Assembly (NCBI GenBank): GCA_031289055.1
Contig: JAITQE010000026.1
Coordinates: 37,887-101,886, forward strand
Direction of reading: 5' to 3'
Source: Candidatus Endomicrobiellum porotermitis
GTDB lineage: Bacteria > Elusimicrobiota > Endomicrobiia > Endomicrobiales > Endomicrobiaceae
Length of the DNA: 64,000 nt
Shown: positions 32,416 through 40,686 of the stretch, piece after piece
Layout of the letters: every line of letters starts with the position of its first letter
Position numbering within the stretch: position 1 is the first letter of the stretch
The notes under the pieces: model-generated
Database searches by the model: none
What the model saw: only the letters and a program-made list of their open reading frames with translations
Told to the model about the DNA's origin: nothing
Made by a program: the position numbers and the translations under genes

Positions 32416-34035
32416 ATGTCATATCTTGGGTTAGCAAGAAAATTCAGACCTCAAAATTTTGACGAAGTCGTAGGACAAGACCATATTTCGCAAACTCTTA
32501 AGAACGCTATTTCTGAAAAAAGAATAGCTCACGCTTATTTATTTAGCGGTCCAAGAGGCTGTGGCAAGACTACTATGGCAAGGATACTTGCCAAAGCTTT
32601 AAATTGCAAAAATGGTCCTAATACCCAGCCTTGCGGCGTATGTGAAAATTGCATGGAGATTTCAAAAAGTTCAAGCATAGACGTTCTGGAAATAGATGGA
32701 GCGTCAAACAACGGCATAGACGAAATAAGAGCGTTAAGAGAAAACGTAAAATTTGCAAGCGCTAACTCAAATTACAAAATTTATATCGTAGATGAAGCCC
32801 ATCAAATAACTACTCAAGCGTTTAACGCTCTTCTTAAAACTTTGGAAGAGCCTCCCGCCCACGTAGTTTTTATAATGGCTACTACCGAACAGCATAAAAT
32901 TCCCGTTACTATTCTTTCAAGATGTCAAAGATATAGGTTTAAACTTATATCATCCTCCGAAATGGCTTCCGCAATAACAAATATAGCCCAAAAAGAAGGT
33001 TTTGAGATAGATTCTGACGCTTTAAGCGTTGTTACCGCAGCTTCCGGCGGCTCTATGAGAGACGCTTTAAGCTTATTAGACCAAGCGATGTCTTCAAACG
33101 CTGGAAAAGTAACTGGCGAATATATAAGAGGGCTTCTCGGACTTCTTCCAAGAGACATAATTGCTTTAGTTGCTGAAAATATTGCAAAGGGCGATATCCA
33201 AGCCATTTTAAAAACCGTCAAAGAAATTAACGAGCAAGGATACAATATTTTGCAGTTTGCAAGAGATCTGCGAGACCGCTTAAGGCAAGTTATGATTTAC
33301 TTGATAAATCCCGAAGTGGCGGAAATTTCTACGGAAGATAAAAAGCTTTTTGAAATTCAAAAAAATTTGTTTACGGTTTCGCGCCATATAAGAATGAACA
33401 ATTTGTTGTCAAAAGCTTTGGAAGAGATGCGCTGGCACGACCAGCCGAGAATTGTTCTTGAAATGTATTTGCTTAAAATGTCCGAGCCTTATTATAACGT
33501 AGGCGAGCTTATAAGCAGAATAGCCGAGCTTGAAAAGAATGTTAATAAGGAAGAAAGTTTTGAAAGCTCTGGCAGTTTGCAAAGAGAGACAAAAAAAAGC
33601 GACGACGTTGTAGCGTCCGCCGACTTAATAAGCGTATGGGGCGAAATCGTTTCTGAAATAATGAAAAAACATCCTCTTACTGCTCAATCGCTAAAGAAAG
33701 CTGTTATCAAAGTTGCTGGCGACGCTTTCGTTCAGTTAACGGTTGGCGGGCAGTTTGACTATGAAGGCGTTATGGGGTTTCAAGAGCAGATTGCAAAATT
33801 GTTCCAAAAAAAGACGGGACTAAATGTAAAAATCAAAGTTGTAATTGAAAAAACCGCTTTGCCCAAGCGGCAAGAAGAAGACATAGCGGTAAAAGAAGAA
33901 AAACCTATATCTTCTCTCGGATATACAATTGAAGAAGATTTAAAAGAAACGGCAAAGACGGTTGTGCCCAAACACATAGAGGATATAGCCAAAAAATTTA
34001 AATCCGTCGCTAAAAAGATTACAGACAATAAATAA
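32416..34035 (+). CDS. dnaX: DNA polymerase III subunits gamma and tau
   Basis: 539-aa clamp loader ATPase. MSYLGLARKFRPQNFDEVVGQ is the classic start. ATG 32416 has AAAGGTG at 32403-32409 and is preferred to a start at 32350. Walker A is GPRGCGKTT, the zinc site C..CGVCENC, DEAH box VDEAHQ, SRC motif LSRCQRY and sensor 2 GSMRDALSLLDQ. A C-terminal tail of about 200 aa (tau-like) is present. No obvious slippery A-run with hairpin of the E. coli kind was identified. recR starts 2 nt later. Confidence 0.96.
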   Translation: MSYLGLARKFRPQNFDEVVGQDHISQTLKNAISEKRIAHAYLFSGPRGCGKTTMARILAKALNCKNGPNTQPCGVCENCMEISKSSSIDVLEIDGASNNGIDEIRALRENVKFASANSNYKIYIVDEAHQITTQAFNALLKTLEEPPAHVVFIMATTEQHKIPVTILSRCQRYRFKLISSSEMASAITNIAQKEGFEIDSDALSVVTAASGGSMRDALSLLDQAMSSNAGKVTGEYIRGLLGLLPRDIIALVAENIAKGDIQAILKTVKEINEQGYNILQFARDLRDRLRQVMIYLINPEVAEISTEDKKLFEIQKNLFTVSRHIRMNNLLSKALEEMRWHDQPRIVLEMYLLKMSEPYYNVGELISRIAELEKNVNKEESFESSGSLQRETKKSDDVVASADLISVWGEIVSEIMKKHPLTAQSLKKAVIKVAGDAFVQLTVGGQFDYEGVMGFQEQIAKLFQKKTGLNVKIKVVIEKTALPKRQEEDIAVKEEKPISSLGYTIEEDLKETAKTVVPKHIEDIAKKFKSVAKKITDNK

Positions 34036-34037
34036 AT

Positions 34038-34634
34038 ATGAACAGACCTCAATCTATAGAAAGAATGATTGACGTAATAAAAAAACTGCCGGGCGTAGGG
34101 CCAAAAATGGCGGAACGCTTGAGTTATCATATATTAAAGATGACTGACAATGAAATAAACAGGCTTGTGGATTCTATACTCAAGGCAAGGCAGACAGTGA
34201 AAAGTTGTAGCGTTTGCTATAACTTAAGCGAGCGCGACCCGTGCCCTATATGCGCTGATTCTGCAAAGGAGCGCAGTATCATTTGCGTAGTGGAAACCCC
34301 TCAAGATTTGATAGCGGTCAGCAGAGTTAAGGATTATAAAGGTCTTTATTTTGTTCTTGGCGGAGCGTTGTCGCCTTTAGATGCCGTGGGTCCTGACGAT
34401 ATAAGAATTGACAAGTTGATAAAACGGCTGAAAAGTGATAACATTAGCGAAGTAATAATTGCCACCGATGCCGATTCTAAAGGCGAAATGACTGCGATTT
34501 ACCTCGCGGAACTTATAAAAAAACTAGATGTTAAAGTGACAAGACTTGGGTATGGGCTGCCCGTTGGCGGGGATATTGAATATGCCGATGAAGTAACGAT
34601 TTCCCGGGCAATTGCCGGGCGTAAAGAGATGTAG
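34038..34634 (+). CDS. recR: Recombination protein RecR
   Basis: 198 aa, RecFOR loader of RecA at gaps. Helix-hairpin-helix LPGVGPKMAERLS, zinc finger CSVCYNLSERDPCPIC, Toprim VVETPQDLIAV and ATDADSKGEMTAIYL, and the Walker-B-like LGYGLPVGGDIEYADE end. Immediately downstream of dnaX, the usual dnaX-recR pairing, although the ybaB-type gene often found between them is absent. Confidence 0.96.
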   Translation: MNRPQSIERMIDVIKKLPGVGPKMAERLSYHILKMTDNEINRLVDSILKARQTVKSCSVCYNLSERDPCPICADSAKERSIICVVETPQDLIAVSRVKDYKGLYFVLGGALSPLDAVGPDDIRIDKLIKRLKSDNISEVIIATDADSKGEMTAIYLAELIKKLDVKVTRLGYGLPVGGDIEYADEVTISRAIAGRKEM

Positions 34635-34759
34635 AAGAGCGTCGTATAAACTCAAAACCAATTAGCGTAAAAAGAAAAAGCGAGATTGGAGAAGAGACTC
34701 TAATAATCTTAATCCGATGTCGTTGTTTGCTTTTTACTTCTCAATAAAGGAGCATAAAA

Positions 34760-35341
34760 ATGTCGGCAAAAATGATTGAAGTCCGTTGGCACGGACGCGG
34801 TGGACAAGGCGCAAAAACCGCGGCGCTTTTATTTGCCGAAGCAGTTTTAGCAACAGGCAAGTACATTCAGGCTTTCCCTGAATACGGCCCGGAAAGAATG
34901 GGAGCGCCGGTTCAGTCTTTTAATAGAGTAAGCGAAGATCCTATCACAATTCATTCGGGCGTTACAAACCCTAACTATGTTGTTATCTTGGATCCTTCTC
35001 TTATGGAATCCGTTCCAGTTACCGACGGTGTAGGAACTATTGGCAAAGTTATAGTAAACACCTCTTTCAGCTCAGCTGAAATTGCTCAAAAGCTTGGTAT
35101 TGACGCAAACCAAGTTTACGTTGTAAACGCGAGCCAAATAGCCCGCGAAACGATCGGTAAGGACATTCCAAACACGCCTATGCTTGGAGCTTTGGTAAAA
35201 GTAATAGGAACTCTTGATATTAACGGCGTTCTTGAAGATACGAAAGGCAAACTTATGGCAAAATTCAGACATAAACCGGAAGTTATAGATGGAAATCTTT
35301 TATCTATAAAACGCGCTTTTGACGAAGTAAGAAGCCGCTAA
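34760..35341 (+). CDS. porG: Pyruvate:ferredoxin oxidoreductase, gamma subunit
   Basis: 193 aa. VRWHGRGGQGAKTAALLFAEAVL is the family signature, followed by FPEYGPERMGAPVQSFNRV. First gene of a four-gene set oxidising pyruvate to acetyl-CoA, CO2 and reduced ferredoxin, typical of anaerobes. It has a good AAAGGAG ribosome-binding site. A 2-ketoisovalerate-type substrate cannot be excluded from sequence alone. Confidence 0.92.
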   Translation: MSAKMIEVRWHGRGGQGAKTAALLFAEAVLATGKYIQAFPEYGPERMGAPVQSFNRVSEDPITIHSGVTNPNYVVILDPSLMESVPVTDGVGTIGKVIVNTSFSSAEIAQKLGIDANQVYVVNASQIARETIGKDIPNTPMLGALVKVIGTLDINGVLEDTKGKLMAKFRHKPEVIDGNLLSIKRAFDEVRSR

Positions 35342-35385
35342 ATTTAAAAATACTAGAGAGAGTTTTTGCTCCTTGGAGGAATAAA

Positions 35386-35703
35386 GTGAATAAAGAAAGT
35401 GCTAATAAAAAATTGACTGCCGCGGAACTCCCCGTTGGGGATTATGTAGAACCGGGAACGGCTGCAGCTTTTGACACAGGGAGTTGGCGTTCAATAAGAC
35501 CCGTATGGAACAAAGATAAGTGCATACATTGCTTAACTTGTTGGATTTCATGCCCTGACGCTTCCATAAAAATTGCTCCGGACGAAAAAAAAGGAACAGT
35601 TGTCACAGGTATAGATTATGACCACTGCAAGGGCTGCGGAATTTGCTCTAAAGAATGTCCCATAAAAGTTCAGGCTATTGCAATGGAGCAAGAAAAGAAA
35701 TAA
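35386..35703 (+). CDS. porD: Pyruvate:ferredoxin oxidoreductase, delta (ferredoxin) subunit
   Basis: 105 aa with two 4Fe-4S motifs, CIHCLTCWISCPDAS and CKGCGICSKECPIK, carrying electrons from the catalytic subunit to ferredoxin. GTG 35386 lies 6 nt after TTGGAGGA. Delta is the second gene, between gamma and alpha, the common order of the four-subunit enzyme. Confidence 0.93.
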   Translation: MNKESANKKLTAAELPVGDYVEPGTAAAFDTGSWRSIRPVWNKDKCIHCLTCWISCPDASIKIAPDEKKGTVVTGIDYDHCKGCGICSKECPIKVQAIAMEQEKK

Positions 35704-35740
35704 TTATTAAAAGGCTTTTTGCCGCAAGGGGTTAAATGAA

Positions 35741-36946
35741 ATGATAAAGACAGTTTTTTCAAAAGGCAAACTTGTTGCAAAAACAGGCAACGAAGTTATG
35801 GCGGAAGCAATGCGCCAAATAGAGCCGGACGTAGTAGCGGCGTATCCTATAACTCCTGCCACGGAAATTGTGCAGATATTTTCACAGTTTGTCGCAGACG
35901 GCGTTGTGAAAAGCGAATATGTTGCTGTTGAAAGTGAACATTCCGCTATGTCGGCGACGATAGCGGCTTCTGCCGCCGGAGCTAGAGCTATGACAGGCAC
36001 TTCTTCGCAAGGATTGTGCCTTATGTGGGAAATGCTCTATATTGCTTCAGGCTTAAGGCTTCCTATAGTTATGGCAGAAGTTAACAGAGCTATTTCTGCT
36101 CCGCTTAATATTCACGGCGACCAATCGGACACAATGGGCGCTAGAGATTCGGGTTGGGTTCAAATTTACTCAGAAAATTCTCAAGAAGCTTACGACAATA
36201 TGCTCCAAGCTACAAGAATTGCCGAAAAGGCGAAACTTCCAACGCTTGTAACGACCGACGGATTTATTATTTCTCACTGTATGGAAGTAGTAGAGCTTTA
36301 TCCGGACGTTGACGTAAAGGCTTTTGTAGGCGAGTATAAGCCTGAAAGATATTTGTTGGACACAAAAAAGCCTTACACTTTGGGTTCAATTGACTTGCAG
36401 GATTACTATTTTGAACATAGATACCAGCTTGCTCAAGCTATGAGAGATTCAAAAGACATAATCTTAGACGTAGCTAAAGAGTTTGAAAAAACTTTTGGAC
36501 GCAAGTACGAAATGTATGAAAAGTTTATGCTTGACGACGCTGAAATTGCAATAGTAGTTATCGGCTCAACGGCTGGAACTGCAAAAGTAGTTGTAAATGA
36601 GTTAAGAGAAAAAGGCGTTAAAGCCGGTCTTTTGAAAATAAGGGTTTTTAGACCGTTCCCTACGGAACAGATTGCCAAAGACTTGGCTCATGTAAAAGCT
36701 ATAGCCGTGTTGGACAGAGCTGATTCTTGCTCAGGCGCTTTTGCTCCTTTATATTCGGACGTCGCGTCTTCTTTGTATGCCGCCGGAGTAGCGGCGCCTA
36801 AAGTTGTAAATTATATTTACGGACTTGGCGGGCGGGAAATTAGCGCTGCGCACATAGCCGAGGTTTACGAGACTCTCGGTAAGATAGCTTCAGGAACTGA
36901 AAAGCCAGCTAACCAAGTGGAATATATAAACGTAAGAAAGAAATAG
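35741..36946 (+). CDS. porA: Pyruvate:ferredoxin oxidoreductase, alpha subunit
   Basis: 401 aa. TGNEVMAEAMRQIEPDVVAAYPITPATEI is the N-terminal pyrimidine-binding/transketolase motif. VAVESEHSAMSATIAASAAGARAMTGTSSQGL and NRAISAPLNIHGDQSD follow. The C-terminal half has LLKIRVFRPFP and IAVLDRADSCSGAFAPLY. Pairs with beta to form the active site. The ATG follows AGGGG at about 10 nt. Confidence 0.94.
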   Translation: MIKTVFSKGKLVAKTGNEVMAEAMRQIEPDVVAAYPITPATEIVQIFSQFVADGVVKSEYVAVESEHSAMSATIAASAAGARAMTGTSSQGLCLMWEMLYIASGLRLPIVMAEVNRAISAPLNIHGDQSDTMGARDSGWVQIYSENSQEAYDNMLQATRIAEKAKLPTLVTTDGFIISHCMEVVELYPDVDVKAFVGEYKPERYLLDTKKPYTLGSIDLQDYYFEHRYQLAQAMRDSKDIILDVAKEFEKTFGRKYEMYEKFMLDDAEIAIVVIGSTAGTAKVVVNELREKGVKAGLLKIRVFRPFPTEQIAKDLAHVKAIAVLDRADSCSGAFAPLYSDVASSLYAAGVAAPKVVNYIYGLGGREISAAHIAEVYETLGKIASGTEKPANQVEYINVRKK

Positions 36947-36982
36947 AAAGCTTTAAAAGCTTAAGCTTTTAGGAGATATAAA

Positions 36983-37918
36983 ATGGCAAATTTAAAAGAT
37001 TTGAGTAAAAATCCGGAATGCGTAACAGGCGGACATCGTCTTTGCGCAGGGTGCGGAGCGGGTATAGTTGCTAGACAGGCTATGATAGCTGCGGGTAACG
37101 CGCCGGTTGTTGTTACAAGCGCGACCGGTTGTTTGGAAGTTTCTACTACTATTTTCCCTTATACGGCTTGGAAAAATTCTTTTTTTCACAGCGCTTTTGA
37201 AAATTCCGCGGCGACATGCAGCGGTATAGAAACAGCTTATAAAAGTTTAAAGAAGCGTGGGAAAATAACGGAAGACATCAGATTTATTGCATTTGGCGGA
37301 GACGGCGGTACGTACGACATCGGTTTGCAGTCTTTATCAGGAGCGATGGAAAGAGGACATAGAATGCTTTATATATGCTACAACAACGAAGCGTATATGA
37401 ACACCGGTATCCAGAGATCTGGAGCGACGCCTCTTGGCGCTCATACGACTACGGCTCCAGCTGGAAAAGTTCGCCAAGGAAAAGAACAGAACAAAAAAGA
37501 TTTAACGCAGATAATGATAGCTCATAATATTCCTTATGTTGCTCAAGCGTATGTCGGAAACTGGAATGATTTTATAACAAAAACGCAAAAAGCTTTAGAA
37601 ATAGACGGACCTTCGTTTATAAACATTTTGACGCCTTGCAGACTCGGCTGGAACTATAAGCCGGAAGATACGATGGCTCTTGCAAGGCTTGCTGTTGAAA
37701 CGTGCGTTTGGCCTTCTTTTGAAGTGGAAAACGGCGTTTACAAAATAAACGTTATGCCGAAAGAGAAGAAACCTGTAACGGAATTCTTGAAACCTCAGGG
37801 CAGATTCAAACATCTTTTCAATCCTGAAAATACTCCGATTCTTGAAGCTATTCAGAAAAGCGTTGACAATAACTGGAAGCTTTTGCAGCGCAAAGCTTCG
37901 GCAGGCTGTCAGGCGTAA
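36983..37918 (+). CDS. porB: Pyruvate:ferredoxin oxidoreductase, beta (TPP) subunit
   Basis: 311 aa. Cluster ligands are at GGHRLCAGCGAG near the start and a distal Cys. The thiamine-diphosphate motif is AFGGDGGTYDIGLQSLSGAMERGHRMLYICYNNEAYMNTGIQRSG. HTTTAPAGK and ILTPCRLGW complete the family pattern. Good TTTAGGAG ribosome-binding site. Last gene of the operon, followed by a terminator. Confidence 0.95.
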   Translation: MANLKDLSKNPECVTGGHRLCAGCGAGIVARQAMIAAGNAPVVVTSATGCLEVSTTIFPYTAWKNSFFHSAFENSAATCSGIETAYKSLKKRGKITEDIRFIAFGGDGGTYDIGLQSLSGAMERGHRMLYICYNNEAYMNTGIQRSGATPLGAHTTTAPAGKVRQGKEQNKKDLTQIMIAHNIPYVAQAYVGNWNDFITKTQKALEIDGPSFINILTPCRLGWNYKPEDTMALARLAVETCVWPSFEVENGVYKINVMPKEKKPVTEFLKPQGRFKHLFNPENTPILEAIQKSVDNNWKLLQRKASAGCQA

Positions 37919-37944
37919 ATTTTATTAGCGGATTTTATATATTT

Positions 37945-37982
37945 AAAGCGAATGGGCAAAGGTTTTTGACCGTTCGTTTTTT
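37945..37982 (+). terminator. Intrinsic terminator of porGDAB
   Basis: Stem CGAATGG (37949-37955) with CCGTTCG (37970-37976), a 14-nt loop, one G-U pair, followed by TTTTTT (37977-37982). It is 27 nt after the porB stop and in the same direction. Confidence 0.8.
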
Positions 37983-38041
37983 ATAAATATATAAACTTTT
38001 AACTCAGGTTATGTCTAAATATAGCCTTTTTCTGACTCTAT

Positions 38042-38063
38042 ATGTATCCTCAATGTATCCTCA
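38042..38063. repeat. Tandem 11-bp repeat upstream of the zapB-like promoter
   Basis: The unit atgtatcctca occurs twice head to tail at 38042-38052 and 38053-38063, ending 11 nt before the -35 box. One helical turn of spacing would suit a regulator dimer, but it may be a chance duplication. Confidence 0.7.
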
Positions 38064-38073
38064 AAATAACACA

Positions 38074-38102
38074 TTGACATTCATTAGGGTAATTTATAAA
38101 AT
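38074..38102 (+). promoter_or_regulatory. Strong promoter for the zapB-zapA-6S unit
   Basis: TTGACA (38074-38079), exactly 17 nt, then TAAAAT (38097-38102, one mismatch to TATAAT). The expected transcription start is about 38108-38110, coinciding with the ATG of the next gene (38109), so the mRNA would be leaderless or nearly so. Confidence 0.7.
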
Positions 38103-38108
38103 GTTGAT

Positions 38109-38339
38109 ATGGAAAATATTGAAATTTTGACTGTTAAAGTTAAAAAAGCAGCTGAAAATTTAAGAAAAATTACGAATGAAAACCATAAGTTAAAATTGGA
38201 AGTTGAATATTTGAGAAAAGAAAACGAGCGCAATAGAGGCGTTGTAAGCGAATATGCGGCGTTAAAGAGAAACGCGCAAGAAGCGGCCTCAAGAATAGAA
38301 AGAATAATGAAAAAGATTGATACGGCAAAGGTTTGCTAA
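38109..38339 (+). CDS. ZapB-like coiled-coil cell division protein
   Basis: 76 aa, almost entirely one coiled coil (AAENLRKITNENHKLKLEVE, then YLRKENERN) ending in a basic helix. Position directly before zapA and the length suggest the ZapB-like partner that bridges ZapA and the division ring. Sequence identity of coiled coils is weak evidence, so context carries the call. No ribosome-binding site precedes ATG, consistent with leaderless initiation from the promoter at 38074. Confidence 0.65.
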   Translation: MENIEILTVKVKKAAENLRKITNENHKLKLEVEYLRKENERNRGVVSEYAALKRNAQEAASRIERIMKKIDTAKVC

Positions 38340-38340
38340 T

Positions 38341-38631
38341 ATGGCTGCTACCCGCGAAAGAATAATGGGAAGAGACATAGAATTTAATATAGATAATTTA
38401 GACGAATTAAGTTTTAACAGAGTCGTAAATTTTGTAAATGAACAGTGGATTGAAGTAAAAAAAGAGAATTTTAACGTACCCGACACGCAGAAAATAGCGG
38501 CTTTAACCGCTGTGAAAATAGCGGCAGAACTACTTAAATTAAGAGATTTGCAGGAAAGTATTTCAAATAATTATGATAAGAAAATTAAAGACCTAATCAG
38601 ACAACTAGACGAATCCTATTGCGCGAATTGA
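38341..38631 (+). CDS. zapA: Cell division protein ZapA
   Basis: 96 aa. Start MAATRERIMGRDIEFNIDNL with a small beta domain, then VVNFVNEQWIEVKKE and the helix QKIAALTAVKIAAELLKLRD, matching the conserved ZapA IAaLnia.El helix. The C-terminal coiled coil mediates tetramers that cross-link FtsZ. ATG 38341 begins 1 nt after the stop of the ZapB-like gene. The zapA - 6S RNA - fau order seen here is conserved in many bacteria. Confidence 0.8.
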   Translation: MAATRERIMGRDIEFNIDNLDELSFNRVVNFVNEQWIEVKKENFNVPDTQKIAALTAVKIAAELLKLRDLQESISNNYDKKIKDLIRQLDESYCAN

Positions 38632-38650
38632 AATATTTCTATAATAATCT

Positions 38651-38793
38651 GCGATGTTGGCGATGTTTTAGTCGGTTTATTCCTACAAGTCAACTTTAGA
38701 GAACGGCAGTCGAGCGTATGCTCGCGGGCTTATGCCGCTTGTGTCTCACTTAAAAAAGAGGGCTTTAAACCGGTTAAAACTAACGGCATCGCG
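38651..38793 (+). ncRNA. ssrS: 6S RNA (RNA polymerase regulator)
   Basis: A 143-nt unit between zapA and rarA/fau folds as 6S. The closing stem is GCGATG 38651-38656 with CATCGC 38787-38792. A second stem is 38665-38678 with 38767-38780, 12 of 14 positions paired. A large open bubble (38679-38703 against 38739-38766) is followed by an apical arm CGGCA/TGCCG enclosing CGAGC/GCTCG (38704-38737). This mimics an open promoter for sigma-70 holoenzyme. A GGG then T-rich tract to 38808 can end transcription. Call rests on fold plus the classical zapA-ssrS-fau neighbourhood. Confidence 0.82.
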
Positions 38794-38808
38794 GGTTTTT
38801 TATTTTTT

Positions 38809-40128
38809 ATGAAACAGACGGATTTTTTTAGCGAGGCGGCAAGCCAGAAAAATAAGCCGTTGGCGGCAAGAATGGCGCCTCAAGGCTTGGAAGAGTTTAT
38901 GGGCCAGGATAACATTGTCGGAAACGACAAGCTGTTGCGCCGAGCCATAGAAGCCGATAATCTTGGCTCTGTTGTATTTTTTGGCCCGCCGGGAAGCGGA
39001 AAGAGCGCGTTGGCTAGAATAATCGCTTCAAAAACGAAGTCGTATTTTGAAGAAGCAAATGCCGTAACTATAGGAATATCCGACGTAAGAAAAATAATAG
39101 AGTCGGCTAAAGCCAGAGCGGAAATATCAGGCAAAAAGACTATTCTGATGCTTGACGAAATTCATCATTTTAATCGTTTTCAGCAAGACGCTTTGCTTCC
39201 CGACGTTGAAAGAGGAATCGTAACTCTAATAGGCGTAACGACGGAAAACCCGTTCTTTTATATTAACGCGGCAATTATTTCAAGAAGCACGGTTTTTGAG
39301 TTTAGTTCTTTGACGCAAAAAGCTTTGTCTGCGATTATGGAGTCGGCTCTAAATGATAAAGATAAAGGGCTTGGCAAGTGCAATGTAAGAATGTCCGAAG
39401 AAGCAAAAATGCATCTGATTGTCAATTCGGGAGGCGACGCAAGAAAACTTCTCAACGCTCTTGAGATAGGCGTTCTTTCAACAAAAGTAAACGAGGAAGG
39501 CGTTAGGGTTTTTGACATAGAGGTAGCTCAAGAATCAATGCAGAAAAGGGCTGTTATTTATGATCGTCTTGGAGACGCTCATTACGACCATATCTCGGCG
39601 TTTATAAAATCAATGAGGGGAACAGATCCCGACGCGACCGTTTATTGGTTGGCAAAGATGATCGTTGCCGGAGAAGATCCGCGCTTTATCGCTAGGAGAA
39701 TAATAATTTGCGCTTCTGAAGACGTAGGCATAGCGGATCCTAGAGCGTTGACTCTTGCTGTTTCTGCTCTTAACGCTGTTGAGTTTGTAGGTATGCCTGA
39801 AGCGAGAATTATTTTAGCTCAAGCGGCTGTTTATGTCGCGTGCGCTCCAAAATCTAACGCTTCTTACTTGGCGATTGAGAATGCGTTAGCTGAGGTTAAA
39901 AATGGCAAAGGCAGGAACGTTCCGAACCACTTAAAAGATGCAAATCTTGACGGAAAAGAACTGAGTCATGGAAAAGGCTACAAATATCCGCACGATTTTG
40001 AAGGGCATTATGTCAAGCAGGAATATTGGACGGATCCTATAGAGCTTTATACGCCTACAAAAGAAGGATACGAGGGGAAAATACGTGAGCGATTGCTTGG
40101 AATTAGAAAAAAGAAAAGCGAGATCTGA
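38809..40128 (+). CDS. rarA: Replication-associated recombination protein A (RarA/MgsA)
   Basis: 439-aa AAA+ ATPase of the clamp-loader-like family acting at stalled forks. PLAARMAPQGLEEFMGQ, Walker A FFGPPGSGKSALARII, LMLDEIHHFNRFQQD, GVTTENPFF, SRSTVFEF, and the C-terminal tetramerisation/MgsA domain ISAFIKSMRGTDPDATVYWLAKMI, ASEDVGIADP, GKGYKYPHDFEGHYVKQEY. Its ATG comes right after the T-tract of the 6S RNA with no Shine-Dalgarno, so the true start or transcript needs checking. Confidence 0.94.
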   Translation: MKQTDFFSEAASQKNKPLAARMAPQGLEEFMGQDNIVGNDKLLRRAIEADNLGSVVFFGPPGSGKSALARIIASKTKSYFEEANAVTIGISDVRKIIESAKARAEISGKKTILMLDEIHHFNRFQQDALLPDVERGIVTLIGVTTENPFFYINAAIISRSTVFEFSSLTQKALSAIMESALNDKDKGLGKCNVRMSEEAKMHLIVNSGGDARKLLNALEIGVLSTKVNEEGVRVFDIEVAQESMQKRAVIYDRLGDAHYDHISAFIKSMRGTDPDATVYWLAKMIVAGEDPRFIARRIIICASEDVGIADPRALTLAVSALNAVEFVGMPEARIILAQAAVYVACAPKSNASYLAIENALAEVKNGKGRNVPNHLKDANLDGKELSHGKGYKYPHDFEGHYVKQEYWTDPIELYTPTKEGYEGKIRERLLGIRKKKSEI

Positions 40129-40675
40129 GTTTTTGTCTATGAGAAACAGGCTTGATTCGGCTTCGGCTTTAGCTCGCAGCGCCGCTATTTTTGCAGCCGT
40201 TAAAAAGCTTCTTCTATATGAACAGTCGAATACTCTTATGATTTATTTATCTTACGGTTCCGAGGTTATAACTGATTTTATTGTGAAGTCTGCTATTGAA
40301 GAAGGAAAAAACGTTATTGTTCCGGCGATAAAAAATCCCGGGGATTTGCGTATGCAGGCTGTAAGGATAATAAGGCTTGAAGACGCTAATCGGTTAGTTT
40401 ATGGAATAAGGCAGCCTGAAGTAAATTCAGACGACGTTGTTTCAAAAGATTCTATTGATTTGGTTTTGATTCCGGGTCTTGCTTTTGACCTTTCAGGTTA
40501 CAGGCTTGGCTATGGGAAAGGCTATTACGATAGATGGTTAAAAGACATATCTTTAAGCAAGACGGTAGGTCTTGCTTACGATTTTCAAATTACTGACAAG
40601 CTCCCAATCGGAAAGCTCGATCTGCCGATTGGAGCTATCGTTACTGAGCAAAGGATCATACAAACTATAAATTGA
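40085..40675 (+). CDS. fau: 5-formyltetrahydrofolate cyclo-ligase
   Basis: 196 aa. Converts 5-formyl-THF to methenyl-THF with ATP. N-terminal basic helix [15 protein letters not shown], then [20 protein letters not shown] and the ATP-binding signature [27 protein letters not shown] precedes it. GTG 40085 lies in the last 44 nt of rarA after GAGGGG. In many genomes this gene sits just after 6S RNA. Here rarA is inserted between. Confidence 0.93.
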   Translation: MSDCLELEKRKARSEFLSMRNRLDSASALARSAAIFAAVKKLLLYEQSNTLMIYLSYGSEVITDFIVKSAIEEGKNVIVPAIKNPGDLRMQAVRIIRLEDANRLVYGIRQPEVNSDDVVSKDSIDLVLIPGLAFDLSGYRLGYGKGYYDRWLKDISLSKTVGLAYDFQITDKLPIGKLDLPIGAIVTEQRIIQTIN

Positions 40676-40686
40676 GGAGCGGAAAG

